Positions 1-9,007 are shown, counted from the stretch's first letter. The stretch: 64,000 nucleotides of DNA from Gluconobacter japonicus (GCF_002723975.1 NZ_BEWO01000010.1:1-64000); one strand, 5' to 3'. Translations and numbers: made by a program. Notes: generated by a model from the sequence alone, not told the origin.

Positions 1-514
1 ACGCGAGCGCATAGCCATCCAGCGAGAGACAACTCCCAATCTGCTCAAAACGCAGACCGGAGGCCATCGCAAAAACCGTCAATCAAATCGCCAAAACCCA
101 GAAATTACCGGCCAAGCACATCAATCAGGGGTTCTTCGATCCCTCCAATTTGTTACACAAATCGGGCGATTTTCGTGATTTTCTTTCGTTGTTTCGCATA
201 CATAACAAGAAGGATATCTGAAAAAAATCGCCAGTGGGATAGTCTTAAAAATTGAGTGTTCTCTTATATGCAACAGTACGATGCATTTTATAGGTATGAA
301 AATATTTCAAATCATACAAAAATACTTATAGATTTATTTTGGAAATAATTAAATATATTGCAATATATAAAATAATATATTGCGACAAAAAAGTCACATT
401 AAAAGATTATGAATGAAATGATTCAGAATGAATGTCATATATTTTCTTTGTCTGACTTGCCATGGGCGCCGTTATAAATATTTTCTGCGCAACAGACGAC
501 ATATCTGAGGACGG
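1..514. other. AT-rich intergenic leader, no confident gene
   Basis: No convincing gene is visible. Bases 1-67 are open on the minus strand from an ATG at 67, and bases 2-178 are open on the plus strand. Neither has a ribosome binding site or a recognisable protein, so either could be a fragment of a gene cut by the window edge or chance. From about 230 to 480 the DNA is very AT-rich compared with its surroundings, and it probably contains the promoter and operator of the TonB receptor at 515. Confidence 0.5.
353..383. promoter_or_regulatory. Palindromic operator-like repeats upstream of a TonB receptor
   Basis: A perfect 16-base palindrome (ATATATTG/CAATATAT) occupies 353-368. The half-site ATATATTGC recurs in direct orientation at 375-383, so that 360-367 and 376-383 also form an inverted repeat. 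The element lies about 130-160 bases before the receptor start. A regulator-binding role is an inference; in such AT-rich DNA part of the symmetry could be chance. Confidence 0.35.
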
Positions 515-2929
515 ATGAAGATGAAAACTGGTGCCAGACGCCTTACATTGCTAACAGCTACCGTGCTGGCTGGAGTGTTTTGCGATGGAAGCAGCCATGC
601 TGCTGCGCAGTCTCATAGCAACCATCCTGCTGCAAGAGGTGGTTCGCAGGGGAAGGCACATGGTCGGGGTTCGGTGACGACCACTCATCCGCGGACTTCT
701 GTTAATGCGCAGGATGCGGAAGCCATTTCCGTTCGTGTGTCGCGTCAGGCCCTGAATGGTGGTGGTGGCATGATGCGCCGGGAAATCGCGCCTCATTCCG
801 TTCAGACGGTTACGAAGCAATATATTGAGATGCAGAGCCCGGCTAGTACGGCGCTCGACATGATCAAAAACTTGCCGAGTGTCACGGTTTCGACTGTTGA
901 TAGTTCTGGTATTTTGGGTGGCAAGATCAACAGTCGCAGTTTAACTGACTCAGATATGGGCATTCTTCTGAATGGTGTGCCGGTTGCCACGGCATATTAC
1001 CTGAATCAGAACGTCGATACAGAGAACGTCAACATGATTTCGGTCACACCGGGGTCATCTGCCATTGATCTGCCTGTGACGTCTGCGGCTGCTGGCATCA
1101 TGGACTCTCAGACCATGACTCCGTCTCACAAGTTTGGCGGTCTGATGGACTTCTCATACGGGACCAACAACCTGTCCCGTGAGTTCATTCGTGTTGAGAG
1201 CGGTGACATCGGCAATTCCGGTATCCGTACGTTTGCATCATTTTCCCATACCCATTCTCGCAACTGGAATGGCCCCGGCACTAACGAGCGTCGTCATCTG
1301 GATTTCGGTGCTGCCAAGGACTTTGAGGACGGTTCGTCTGTAAATCTGTTCGTATCGTGGAACCATCAGTTCACAATGGAACCACTCAAGCCTACGGCGA
1401 AGCAGTTCTATAACAAGAAAGATGGGCTGGGGACGTATAACTATTCTTCATCTTATGACCCATCCAATCCTTCAAAGTATGGAATGCTGAATGGTAACAT
1501 GTGGGATCAGGTCTTCGTGACGCTGCCCGTACATCTGCATCTGCCAGCAAAATTCTCTTTCGATTTTAAACCATATTACGTTTATAACGGTGGCTATACT
1601 TACAACGGTAGCCTGTTTAACGGCTCTGGCCGTAACGCGACGATCGGGCAGGGTGGAAGCGGGATTACTGGGAGTGTCCCGACCGCATCCTACTACAGCG
1701 TGTATCGTCCGCATGCCGGGACTGTTGCCAAGCTGAATTATGATCCTGTCAGTTGGGATCATATGGAACTGGGATACTGGTTCGATTATCAGGACAATCA
1801 GGTCAATAACATGTATTCCGTGCTGCAAAGCAACGGCAGACAGTATTTCCCGTACAACAGTTCCAAAGGGGTGTACGTTAATGGTGAGCGTTACATGCCT
1901 TATCAGGGAGATGCGGGCTGGAAAATTCACTCGCTGTTCTTCCAGAATACAGCAAAGCTGCTGAATGACCGCCTGACATTGAACGGCGGCATCAAGGTTG
2001 CCATGATCAATCGCTGGACAGTCAACGGGGCTTCATCAACACCTCGTACCGAACAGAACCAGGTCGTCCCGCTGCCGCAGGTGGGGATCAGCTATCGGAT
2101 TGATCAGCACAACATGATTTATGTGAATGCTGAGGGTGATTTCCGTATGCCTGATCCGGGATCGCTCGGTCAGGTTTATGATGCACAGACGGGCGGTTAT
2201 GTCGGGAATCCGTACAATCCGAAGCCGCAATATTCCATCAAGGAAGAACTCGGCTGGCGCTTCGACAATGATTACTTCATGACCGATCTGGAGCTGTTTA
2301 ACTATTCCATCACCAATCGTCTGCTTTCTACGAGCGTTTACGTCAACAATCAGGCGATCAGCTCTACGATTAATGCGGGTAATCAGACCGCGCGGGGGGT
2401 GGATTTCATGATCTCAGCCCATCCGTGGCATCATTTCAGCCCGTATGTCTCTGTCGAGTATCTGAACGCGACAATGGATTCCAATATCCTGACGACGGGG
2501 ATGCTGAATGGCCAGACAGTCAGCGACCTGTTGCCGACGAAGGGTAAGAAGGCCGTTCAGTCTCCGCATGTTCATGCCAGCGCGGGTCTGACCTATGACG
2601 ATGGGCATTTCTTTGCCAATGGCAGCGTCAGCTATGTCTCGTCCCAGTATGCAACATTCATGAATGACGAGAAGATTCCGGGTTATATCACCGATAATCT
2701 GTCGCTCGGTTATCGCTTCAATTCGTTCGGCCGTTTCAAGGCGCCGAAGTTCCAGCTGAACTTCAGCAATCTTGGAGGTGATTTTGTGCGAACTGGTGTC
2801 TACAGCCTTGTCTCCAACGCCAAGGCTGCCAAGGGCATTTATGGCAGCACCATCAGTTCCAGCGGGACGCCCACCTACTATCTGTATCCACGCTTCAGCG
2901 TAACGGGGAATATTTCCGTCGGGTTCTGA
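515..2929 (+). CDS. TonB-dependent outer-membrane receptor
   Basis: An outer-membrane beta-barrel transporter that takes up a scarce ligand using energy from TonB-ExbB-ExbD. The 804-residue product has a signal peptide ending near the Ala-rich stretch at residues 28-31. A low-complexity region follows, then a plug domain at about residues 85-200 and a long barrel ending in Phe, the usual sorting residue. The N-terminal segment around residues 70-80 (EAISVRVSR) is very like one in the receptor at 16589, so the two are probably related. A GAGG at 507-510 lies 4 bases before this ATG; the in-frame ATG at 521 has better spacing and could be the true start. A strong terminator follows. The gene stands alone and the substrate cannot be told from the sequence. 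Confidence 0.88.
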   Translation: MKMKTGARRLTLLTATVLAGVFCDGSSHAAAQSHSNHPAARGGSQGKAHGRGSVTTTHPRTSVNAQDAEAISVRVSRQALNGGGGMMRREIAPHSVQTVTKQYIEMQSPASTALDMIKNLPSVTVSTVDSSGILGGKINSRSLTDSDMGILLNGVPVATAYYLNQNVDTENVNMISVTPGSSAIDLPVTSAAAGIMDSQTMTPSHKFGGLMDFSYGTNNLSREFIRVESGDIGNSGIRTFASFSHTHSRNWNGPGTNERRHLDFGAAKDFEDGSSVNLFVSWNHQFTMEPLKPTAKQFYNKKDGLGTYNYSSSYDPSNPSKYGMLNGNMWDQVFVTLPVHLHLPAKFSFDFKPYYVYNGGYTYNGSLFNGSGRNATIGQGGSGITGSVPTASYYSVYRPHAGTVAKLNYDPVSWDHMELGYWFDYQDNQVNNMYSVLQSNGRQYFPYNSSKGVYVNGERYMPYQGDAGWKIHSLFFQNTAKLLNDRLTLNGGIKVAMINRWTVNGASSTPRTEQNQVVPLPQVGISYRIDQHNMIYVNAEGDFRMPDPGSLGQVYDAQTGGYVGNPYNPKPQYSIKEELGWRFDNDYFMTDLELFNYSITNRLLSTSVYVNNQAISSTINAGNQTARGVDFMISAHPWHHFSPYVSVEYLNATMDSNILTTGMLNGQTVSDLLPTKGKKAVQSPHVHASAGLTYDDGHFFANGSVSYVSSQYATFMNDEKIPGYITDNLSLGYRFNSFGRFKAPKFQLNFSNLGGDFVRTGVYSLVSNAKAAKGIYGSTISSSGTPTYYLYPRFSVTGNISVGF

Positions 2930-2940
2930 TATTAGGTTAA

Positions 2941-2976
2941 AAAATGGCTTTCCCTATTTTCAGGGAAAGCCATTTT
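2941..2976 (+). terminator. Rho-independent terminator after the TonB receptor
   Basis: A perfect 15-bp stem (2941-2955 with 2962-2976) closes a 6-base loop. It has A residues on the left arm and a T run at the right end. It starts 11 bases after the receptor stop codon. Confidence 0.88.
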
Positions 2977-3026
2977 CAGATGATAGGGGTGACATCGTAG
3001 GGCGTGATCGCTAGCATCTTCGTAAT

Positions 3027-3092
3027 GGCAATGGATTCTGCCTGACCATTATGGTCGAACCGCTCTCCACGGCGAGATGCTGATGATTCCTG
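3027..3092 (+). promoter_or_regulatory. Fluoride riboswitch (crcB motif)
   Basis: The sequence has the conserved blocks of the crcB RNA in order. GGCAATGG...TGCC forms the first stem (3027-3042). A small GACCA/TGGTC hairpin (3044-3056) is followed by AACCGC at 3058-3063. A third stem (GCTCTC with GAGATGC) leads into the signature GCTGATGATTCCTG at 3079-3092. The aptamer binds fluoride via Mg ions. The downstream gene is a fluoride-type CLC antiporter, a known partner of this riboswitch, which strongly supports the call. Confidence 0.88.
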
Positions 3093-3123
3093 TCAAACCC
3101 GCTTCTCGGGAAGTATGACAGGA
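3088..3123 (+). promoter_or_regulatory. Riboswitch expression platform sequestering the Shine-Dalgarno
   Basis: TCCTGTCA (3088-3095), which includes the conserved 3' end of the fluoride aptamer, is perfectly complementary to TGACAGGA (3116-3123). The second arm contains most of the ribosome binding site AGGAG (3120-3124). An inner CCCG/CGGG stem stabilises the hairpin. The arrangement implies translational control: without fluoride the hairpin hides the binding site; with fluoride the aptamer captures the left arm and translation starts. The pairing is seen directly; the switching is inferred. Confidence 0.7.
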
Positions 3124-3135
3124 GAGATGTATCCA

Positions 3136-4449
3136 ATGCGCACGCTTCAGAATTTCCCACGACTTCTTCGGATCGCGTTGCATTGGGGACTGATCCTGGC
3201 GCTGTTGGGCGTTAGTGTCGGCTCCGTCTGTGCGCTGTTTCTTTGGCTGCTCGATCAGGCGACGCAGTTACGGTTTCTGCATCCGTCTTTGCTCATAGGG
3301 CTTCCCGTAGCGGGTGTCGGGGTAGCGCTTCTCTATCAGCGTTACGGTGGCAGGGCTACGGCGGGTAATAATCTGATTATCGATGAAATTCACAAGCCGG
3401 GCGGGGGTGTGCCGTTCTGCATGGCGCCTCTTGTCCTGTTTGGGACGGTCATCAGCCATCTTTTTGGCGCTTCGGTTGGTCGCGAAGGGACGGCTGTTCA
3501 GATTGGTGGCAGCTTTGCTGCCGCAATTGGGCGGTTGTTCCGCCTCAATGACCGCGCAATGCGCCTCTTTCTGATGGCGGGGATTGCTGCAGGCTTTGGG
3601 GCCGTATTTGGAACCCCGGTCGCGGGTGCCATTTTCGGCTTGGAAGTTCTGACGCTGGGGAGGCTGGACTATGCAGCGCTTCTTCCAGTTGCCGTGGCCT
3701 CCATTGTTGCGGACTGGACCTGCCATGCCTGGGGTATTCACCATGCAGCATATCATGTTGGTTTTCGGGGTATTCCGTCTGCCGATGGCACGATGTTCCA
3801 TGTCGATGCGCTGCTTCTTGCAAAAGTCAGTTTTGCCGCCGTGTGCTTTGGTCTTGCCAGTCGGGCTTTTGCTTCGGGCGTTCATCGACTGGCAGGTATT
3901 TTTCAGAAACTCTGCCCGCAGGCATGGTTGCGCCCCGCACTGGGTGGAGTTCTGACGATTTTTCTGGTCGGTCTATTGGGAACACGGGACTATCTCGGTC
4001 TTGGCGTGATGTCTCCTGACATCGACGGTGCCAGCATCATGAATTTTTTCGGCCACGGGTATTATCCCTGGAGCTGGTTCTGGAAGCTGGTCTTCACACT
4101 GGTAGCGCTTGCGTCCGGATTTAAGGGCGGGGAAGTTACGCCGCTTTTCTTCATTGGTGCCGGGCTGGGAAATGCGTTGTCGCCGGTACTTGGTGTGCCA
4201 GCAGATCTGCTGGCTGGTGTGGGGTTTGTAGCGGTCTTTGCAGGGGCGGCGAATACGCCTCTGGCCTGTACGTTCATGGCCGTTGAACTCTTCGGGGCAA
4301 CGGATGTCGTTTACTATGCTGCGGGATGCTTCATTGCCTATCTGGCGTCCGGCCACAGTGGGATTTATCAGGCACAGCGGATTGGAACGCCCAAGACATC
4401 GCTTGCGCTCGAACGCTCGGGAGCGGTTTTGCGGGATCTCAGGAAATGA
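3136..4449 (+). CDS. CLC-type fluoride/proton antiporter (chloride channel family)
   Basis: An inner-membrane CLC protein that most likely exports fluoride in exchange for protons. The product is about 437 residues and hydrophobic throughout. Its selectivity motifs are those of the fluoride-specific CLC branch: GNNLI at residues 77-81 where chloride CLCs have GSGIP, GREGT at 115-119 where they have GREGP, and GGEVTP at 331-336 where they have GxFxP. The start at 3136 is chosen because AGGAG (3120-3124) lies 11 bases upstream; in-frame ATGs at 3115 and 3127 are inside or too close to the ribosome binding site. The fluoride riboswitch immediately upstream fits the function. An ordinary chloride transporter is the alternative, but it is less likely. 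Confidence 0.87.
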   Translation: MRTLQNFPRLLRIALHWGLILALLGVSVGSVCALFLWLLDQATQLRFLHPSLLIGLPVAGVGVALLYQRYGGRATAGNNLIIDEIHKPGGGVPFCMAPLVLFGTVISHLFGASVGREGTAVQIGGSFAAAIGRLFRLNDRAMRLFLMAGIAAGFGAVFGTPVAGAIFGLEVLTLGRLDYAALLPVAVASIVADWTCHAWGIHHAAYHVGFRGIPSADGTMFHVDALLLAKVSFAAVCFGLASRAFASGVHRLAGIFQKLCPQAWLRPALGGVLTIFLVGLLGTRDYLGLGVMSPDIDGASIMNFFGHGYYPWSWFWKLVFTLVALASGFKGGEVTPLFFIGAGLGNALSPVLGVPADLLAGVGFVAVFAGAANTPLACTFMAVELFGATDVVYYAAGCFIAYLASGHSGIYQAQRIGTPKTSLALERSGAVLRDLRK

Positions 4450-4451
4450 AA

Positions 4452-4739
4452 CTACCGCGATGACCGCTTGCGGGCATTTAAAGCTGTGCAGATCAATGCC
4501 GCGAGCAGCACCTCAAGGCTGAGCAGCCCTATCCAGGTTGTCGTGGCAACGATCGGGAAATCGCTGTCATAGAGTTCCAGAAGCAGACTGAGTGTTAGAA
4601 GCGCAAAGCCAGAGATTTGCAGTCCAAGCCGATAAGAGGCGGGGGGAGATTTTCGGAAGAAAATACCACCGCCACGGGCTGACCCAGCGGCGAGGAGCAG
4701 CATTGCGAACTGCCCGCACAGGAAAGACGGTCCTGTCAT
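4452..4739 (-). CDS. DUF3325 family small membrane protein
   Basis: A 95-residue protein with about three hydrophobic segments, last gene of a siderophore-uptake operon. The ATG at 4739 overlaps the TGA of the upstream PepSY gene (ATGA), which fixes the start; the frame stays open further upstream but only in the shadow of that gene. DUF3325 proteins are known as companions of PepSY-type membrane proteins and TonB siderophore receptors, with no proven biochemical role. The order receptor, DUF3649, PepSY, DUF3325 is the usual one. The 3' end is convergent with the CLC gene, with only two bases between their stop codons. Confidence 0.78.
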   Translation of the reverse strand: MTGPSFLCGQFAMLLLAAGSARGGGIFFRKSPPASYRLGLQISGFALLTLSLLLELYDSDFPIVATTTWIGLLSLEVLLAALICTALNARKRSSR

Positions 4740-6199
4740 GTTTGCTTTGCTTTTCCGTTGAGCGCACGGAAGGCGGCGTACCCAAAAGCACCAGAGAAGA
4801 ACAGGCTCACAAGAGCCGTGCTTTGGGTGACAGGATTGGTCCATGGGCTGCTCACCGCAGCAATGGCAAAGCAGGCAAATGCACAGGTTGTTAGCATCTC
4901 GGGCCATGTGCGTCTGGCAGGGCGCACGAGAGCAAACAACAATGCCAACCCCCAGACAATGAAAACGCATTGCACTTCATGATCTGCACGGTGCGCAGAC
5001 ATCGGGGGCAATAGCCTGTTGGCCAAAAAGTAGGATGCGAAGGCGAGAGGCGCGCCAGCCAGCACGCCAACGTTCAGACGATCTGTCAGAACATGCCCAA
5101 GATGGTGAGGCAGGCGAAGGCGTTTGACAGTCCACAGACGCATTCCGCTCCCGATGACGGCGGTCAGCATCAGGCCGGAAAGGAAATAGAGCCATCGTGT
5201 TACGTCGGGTGTGAAGCGTGCAATGTGTAGCCCATACAGAAACGTGTAGGTGCGAACGGCTGGACGCGTCTCGACATGCTCTCTCATGAGAAGTCCTGTC
5301 GTACCATCGAACGTAAGGCTGTGAGAAAGGGTACTGATGGTACCGTTATTCCCGGCCATAACTGTGATCAGGGAAGCCGCGTCTGAGGGGTTGTAAATAT
5401 AGACCTGTGAGATTCCAGCTCCTTTGAAGCGTTTTTCAGCCTCTCGCAGCACGGGGAGAACAGACGTCAGATGACCGGGTTTTCCGCTGGCCGGACGGGT
5501 CTCAATGGCTGGGTTGAGGTCCGTATAGCCTGCCATGATGTCCTGCTTGTAAACAGCTTGCGGTCCCCATGGCAGTAACATTGTGACAAGAGTGACAGCT
5601 CCCGTGAAGGAAATCATCAGGTGGAAAGGAAAAGCGATAACGCCCAGAAGGTTATGGGCATCCAGCCAGCTTCTCTGCCCCTTGTTTGGACGAAAGGTGA
5701 AAAAATCTGCGAAGATCCGCCGATGAATGATCAGGCCAGTGACCAGAGCCACGACCAAAGCAAGAGCAGCAACAGCAGCAATCAGACGGCCGTAGGGGTA
5801 GGGTAGCTGAAGTTCGAAATGAAAGCGGTAGAAGAATTCGCCTCCCCGCGTATCGCGGATACCGTCCGGGCTGCCAGTGAGAGGGTTTAGAGCTTTCTGG
5901 ATGTAGCTTCCACCTGGCTTTTCCCAGGTTCCAAAGACGTAAGGCGCACGATGGGTGGGGACGGCAAGATACCAGGCCGGCGATTTGGGGGCATGATCTG
6001 TAAGCCAGGCTACTGCATGGGCTGTGGCATCAATGGTTTGCACGGGGGCAGTAGGAAGTTCCGGCCGCATCCAGGTACTGATGCTTTCCCTGAAGACGCT
6101 GAGGGTCCCTGACAGTGCGATTGCGAACAGAACCCAACCTGTGATCAGGCCAAGACCTGTATGCAGCCATGCCATTGACGCCCGGAATGTTCCCTTCAT
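4736..6199 (-). CDS. PepSY-associated TM helix protein (siderophore-linked reductase-like)
   Basis: An integral inner-membrane protein of the PepSY_TM family (PiuB-like), 487 residues. It has an N-terminal membrane segment (LHTGLGLITGWVLF), a large periplasmic domain around residues 45-130, further membrane segments with conserved histidines (HNLLG, FPFHLM, LHIARFTPD), and a hydrophobic C-terminus. Members are thought to reduce or release iron from siderophores in the periplasm; this is family knowledge, not shown here. The start at 6199 is preferred over 6208 because its ATGA overlaps the preceding stop and an AAGG lies about 9 bases upstream. The stop overlaps the DUF3325 start, so the two genes are translationally coupled. 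Confidence 0.85.
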   Translation of the reverse strand: MKGTFRASMAWLHTGLGLITGWVLFAIALSGTLSVFRESISTWMRPELPTAPVQTIDATAHAVAWLTDHAPKSPAWYLAVPTHRAPYVFGTWEKPGGSYIQKALNPLTGSPDGIRDTRGGEFFYRFHFELQLPYPYGRLIAAVAALALVVALVTGLIIHRRIFADFFTFRPNKGQRSWLDAHNLLGVIAFPFHLMISFTGAVTLVTMLLPWGPQAVYKQDIMAGYTDLNPAIETRPASGKPGHLTSVLPVLREAEKRFKGAGISQVYIYNPSDAASLITVMAGNNGTISTLSHSLTFDGTTGLLMREHVETRPAVRTYTFLYGLHIARFTPDVTRWLYFLSGLMLTAVIGSGMRLWTVKRLRLPHHLGHVLTDRLNVGVLAGAPLAFASYFLANRLLPPMSAHRADHEVQCVFIVWGLALLFALVRPARRTWPEMLTTCAFACFAIAAVSSPWTNPVTQSTALVSLFFSGAFGYAAFRALNGKAKQT

Positions 6200-6465
6200 G
6201 GGCGCCATCCTTTAAGTACTGCCAGACCTATCAGAGCAAGGAGGGCAACCATGGTGCCTCCAAAGACTTTGCGTCCGTCAGAAATAGCGAAGCTCATCAT
6301 GAAAGTGACAGGCCAGATCAAAAGGCCAATCAGCATCCCAATCATGGCGCGTTCGACCCGCAAGCCGGGTAGCCAGAGGGCAATGCAGATCCCGGCGAAA
6401 GCCGAGAGTGCATAACCGCCGGGAACGGCTGCCAGAATTCGGCAGGTCAGATCCCAGCGTTTCAA
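6196..6465 (-). CDS. DUF3649 family small membrane protein
   Basis: A small hydrophobic protein (about 89 residues) with the family pattern RILAAVPGGYALSAFAG followed by LPGLRVERA and two further membrane segments. The start is uncertain. A TTG at 6465 lies just after the receptor stop and gives LKRWDLTCRILAAV; an ATG at 6552 is in frame but inside the receptor gene, and no clear ribosome binding site is seen for either. It overlaps the PepSY gene by 4 bases. DUF3649 members occur between TonB siderophore receptors and PepSY proteins; their biochemical role is unknown. Confidence 0.75.
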   Translation of the reverse strand: MKRWDLTCRILAAVPGGYALSAFAGICIALWLPGLRVERAMIGMLIGLLIWPVTFMMSFAISDGRKVFGGTMVALLALIGLAVLKGWRP

Positions 6466-6475
6466 CGGCGATGAT

Positions 6476-8689
6476 TTACCAGCTATAGCCAATGGTCGCC
6501 TGAGCGTTTCTACGCTCTCCGTAATAGCAGAATTCCTGACCATAGGAGGCATAGCTCAGGCAGTTGGCAACGAAGTTCTTGTCGAACAGGTTGCGGACGC
6601 TCGCTGAAGCATTCCAGCCACGGAGAGAGTGCGACATTTTTGAGAGGTCATAGCGGATAGAGGCATCGAAGACGGCGTACTGTGGAACCCAGACGCTGCC
6701 ATAGTTCGCTTCGCCACCGTAAGACTTGTTTGTGTAACGCATGCCGCCACCGAAACCGAAGCCCTTCAGTGGGCCGGACGGCAGGGTATAGAACGCAAAG
6801 AGGGAGGCATTACCACGACCAGACTGGATGAGTGGCTTGCCAGTGGAATCATCCTTGACCTTCTGGAAGCTGACGGCTGCGGTAAGCATCAGGTTTTTGA
6901 AAGGCTCAGCGTGGGCCTCAAACTCAAACCCATCCGAATGAACTTTGCCACTTTCGACGCCGTATGCAGTGTTGGCCACAGCCACGCGGACGTTTGTTTG
7001 CTCAATGTGGAAACCGGCCGCACTCAGCAGGATGGACGTTCCCGGAACCTGATACTTCACACCGCCTTCAAGCTGCTTGCCAAGTGATGGATTGGCCTGA
7101 CGAAGGGTTGCTCCTCCATTGCTGGAAACCAGACCAGACTGTGGCTGGAAGGATGTCGAGTAGCTGATATACGGCGCCAAGCCGAAGTTGAAATGGTAAA
7201 GACCTGAAGCACGCCAGGTGATCTGGCTCGGGCTTTGGCGGGTGTCTGATCCGTAGATATGTTCAACCTGGTGGGACCGGTACCAGTCGTTCCGAATGCT
7301 GCCCGTGAGGATCAGGTGCTTCCAGCGGATTTCGTCCTGACCGTAGGCTCCGATCTGATGGGATGTTGTGTTGTAGCTGATGTAGGGGGCCGCAGCAGGG
7401 ATGGCCATGTAAGAGTCTGGATGAAAAACATTCAGATCTGGCGCGGAACCATAGAAACCCTGTTCCGAGGCCGTCTGCTGCATATAGTCAAAGCCAAACA
7501 TCAGTGAATGAGTCAGAGGCCCTGTGTGGACGCGTCCTTTGAACTGGCTGTCGAAGGCCAGATTATGCGTATGTTCATTCGTCCCGAAAGCAGATCGGGC
7601 AAGGAGGCCATTAGCTTCGTCTGTATAATAACCGCTGTTATAGACGCTGCGGTATTGTGTTTTAATGTCATCGTAGCGGCCGCGTGACGTGAACGACCAG
7701 TCCTTGTTAAAGCGATGATTGAAGATATACGTGATAGAACCGTGCTTGCGGTTGAACTTCTCGTAGTTGGCATCACCATCATAGAAATTGCGCGGCAGAT
7801 AGCCAAAAGATGCGCGCTTGAGAGAGCCAACCAGCGGCACGCCACCATATGATCCGTTTTCGGGATCGTATTGATAGTTACCAAGAATCGTGAGTGTCGT
7901 GGGGCCGTCACCACCAAGAGTAAAGGATGGGCTGATGCTGAAACGGCGGCTTCCTGTCCTGGCAAGCTGTGTATGCTGGCCGTTGACTGTGCCGTTGATA
8001 CGATATCGGACAAACCCGTTATCCGTTGCAAAACCACCGACATCTGCGTCTACGCGATACAGATCGAACATGCCGCCAGTTGCATTGACACACCCGTAAA
8101 ATCTCTGGTCCGTCGGAAGTTTGCTGGAGAGGGCCGTCAGACCGCCCGGGCTCGACTGACCGTAGATTGCGGATGCAGGACCCTTGAGGATCTCAATGCG
8201 TTCCAGTCTTGAAGTGTCGGTCTGAGCACTGGCGTAACCCGTGGGACTGTCCTGAAGTTTCAGGCCATCGAGGAATGTCGGGACCATAAACCCACGTAGC
8301 AGAAACTGATCATATCGCGTGCCTTCGCCTCCGCGTAAATCAGGCGTAATACCAGCAGCGTACCTAACAGCCTGATTGAGGTTCAGAACCCCTCGAATGT
8401 CCATTTCGTTACGGGTGATGACTGTAACGGATTGTGCTGTTTCGACGAGGGGAGTGTCCGTTTTGGTCGCAGAAGATGCCACCGTGGAAGGTTTGCGTCC
8501 TTGCACACGCAGGCTCTCAACCCCTGTTGCCTGCGTTGCAGAGGAAGAGATCGATCGGATCCGGGCCGAGTTTTTCATGCCTGCTGCCGGTTCAGGCTTT
8601 ACGATCTGATCTGCTGCGAAAGTTTTACTGCCCATGAGCAGGGACAGGGGAATCACATAAACGGCCCTGTTACGATGCATACCCGACAT
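6476..8689 (-). CDS. TonB-dependent siderophore receptor
   Basis: Outer-membrane receptor of the ferrichrome/ferric-siderophore class, 737 residues. A signal peptide ends near Ala26. A TonB-box-like stretch is followed by the plug domain (VTVITRNEMDIRG, then LNQAVRYAAGI and the FLLRGF motif, about residues 80-200) and a 22-strand-type barrel ending in Trp. The start at 8689 has AGGAG nine bases upstream. It is the first gene of a minus-strand operon with DUF3649, PepSY and DUF3325 genes, a gene set that marks iron-siderophore uptake. A Fur-like sequence lies 46-63 bases before the start. The specific siderophore cannot be read from the sequence. Confidence 0.92.
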   Translation of the reverse strand: MSGMHRNRAVYVIPLSLLMGSKTFAADQIVKPEPAAGMKNSARIRSISSSATQATGVESLRVQGRKPSTVASSATKTDTPLVETAQSVTVITRNEMDIRGVLNLNQAVRYAAGITPDLRGGEGTRYDQFLLRGFMVPTFLDGLKLQDSPTGYASAQTDTSRLERIEILKGPASAIYGQSSPGGLTALSSKLPTDQRFYGCVNATGGMFDLYRVDADVGGFATDNGFVRYRINGTVNGQHTQLARTGSRRFSISPSFTLGGDGPTTLTILGNYQYDPENGSYGGVPLVGSLKRASFGYLPRNFYDGDANYEKFNRKHGSITYIFNHRFNKDWSFTSRGRYDDIKTQYRSVYNSGYYTDEANGLLARSAFGTNEHTHNLAFDSQFKGRVHTGPLTHSLMFGFDYMQQTASEQGFYGSAPDLNVFHPDSYMAIPAAAPYISYNTTSHQIGAYGQDEIRWKHLILTGSIRNDWYRSHQVEHIYGSDTRQSPSQITWRASGLYHFNFGLAPYISYSTSFQPQSGLVSSNGGATLRQANPSLGKQLEGGVKYQVPGTSILLSAAGFHIEQTNVRVAVANTAYGVESGKVHSDGFEFEAHAEPFKNLMLTAAVSFQKVKDDSTGKPLIQSGRGNASLFAFYTLPSGPLKGFGFGGGMRYTNKSYGGEANYGSVWVPQYAVFDASIRYDLSKMSHSLRGWNASASVRNLFDKNFVANCLSYASYGQEFCYYGERRNAQATIGYSW

Positions 8690-9007
8690 CTTTACTCGCT
8701 CCTGCTTGCGTATGGGTCACGGCTCCTATCGGTATTGAGAGTCATTTGCAAGTAGGATTGAGGGCGATGCTTTATCCTTGTCAGGAGTGCGGCGACGAAG
8801 TCACACGTTACGGACCGACAGGGTTGCAGAAATCCAGTGAAGGCTCAGGCATCAGTCACATGACGTTTGTAAATCTTCTGATTTCTGGACTGGTATAGTC
8901 TGAAATGAATTGTCGCTTCTGAGAATATCAGAGGCTGACGCTGTCAGGTAAGACTGATAATAAGCTTTCCGAAGCATGATTTTATATACTGCGTGGGTGT
9001 TTGGAGA
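8690..9007. other. Divergent intergenic region, siderophore receptor / shc
   Basis: A 318-base spacer between two divergent genes. Apart from the Fur-like site at 8735-8752 no other element stands out. The shc reading frame is open back to 8939 but has no ATG there, so a longer shc N-terminus is not supported. Confidence 0.5.
8735..8752 (-). promoter_or_regulatory. Fur-box-like sequence
   Basis: ATTGAGAGTCATTTGCAA differs by few bases from the common proteobacterial Fur-box form NATGAGAATCATTTGCAT. It lies 46-63 bases upstream of the siderophore receptor start, where a Fur repressor would block the promoter when iron is plentiful. The match is by eye only. Confidence 0.5.

Noticed and set aside
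2-178. Open frame at the left edge on the plus strand, and one on the minus strand from 67 to 1
   Set aside because: Too short, no start signal and no recognisable product; may be chance or the end of a gene outside the window.
3268-3885. 205-aa open frame on the minus strand
   Set aside because: Antisense to the CLC antiporter; rich in Arg/Lys/Asn as expected from a reversed membrane-protein gene.
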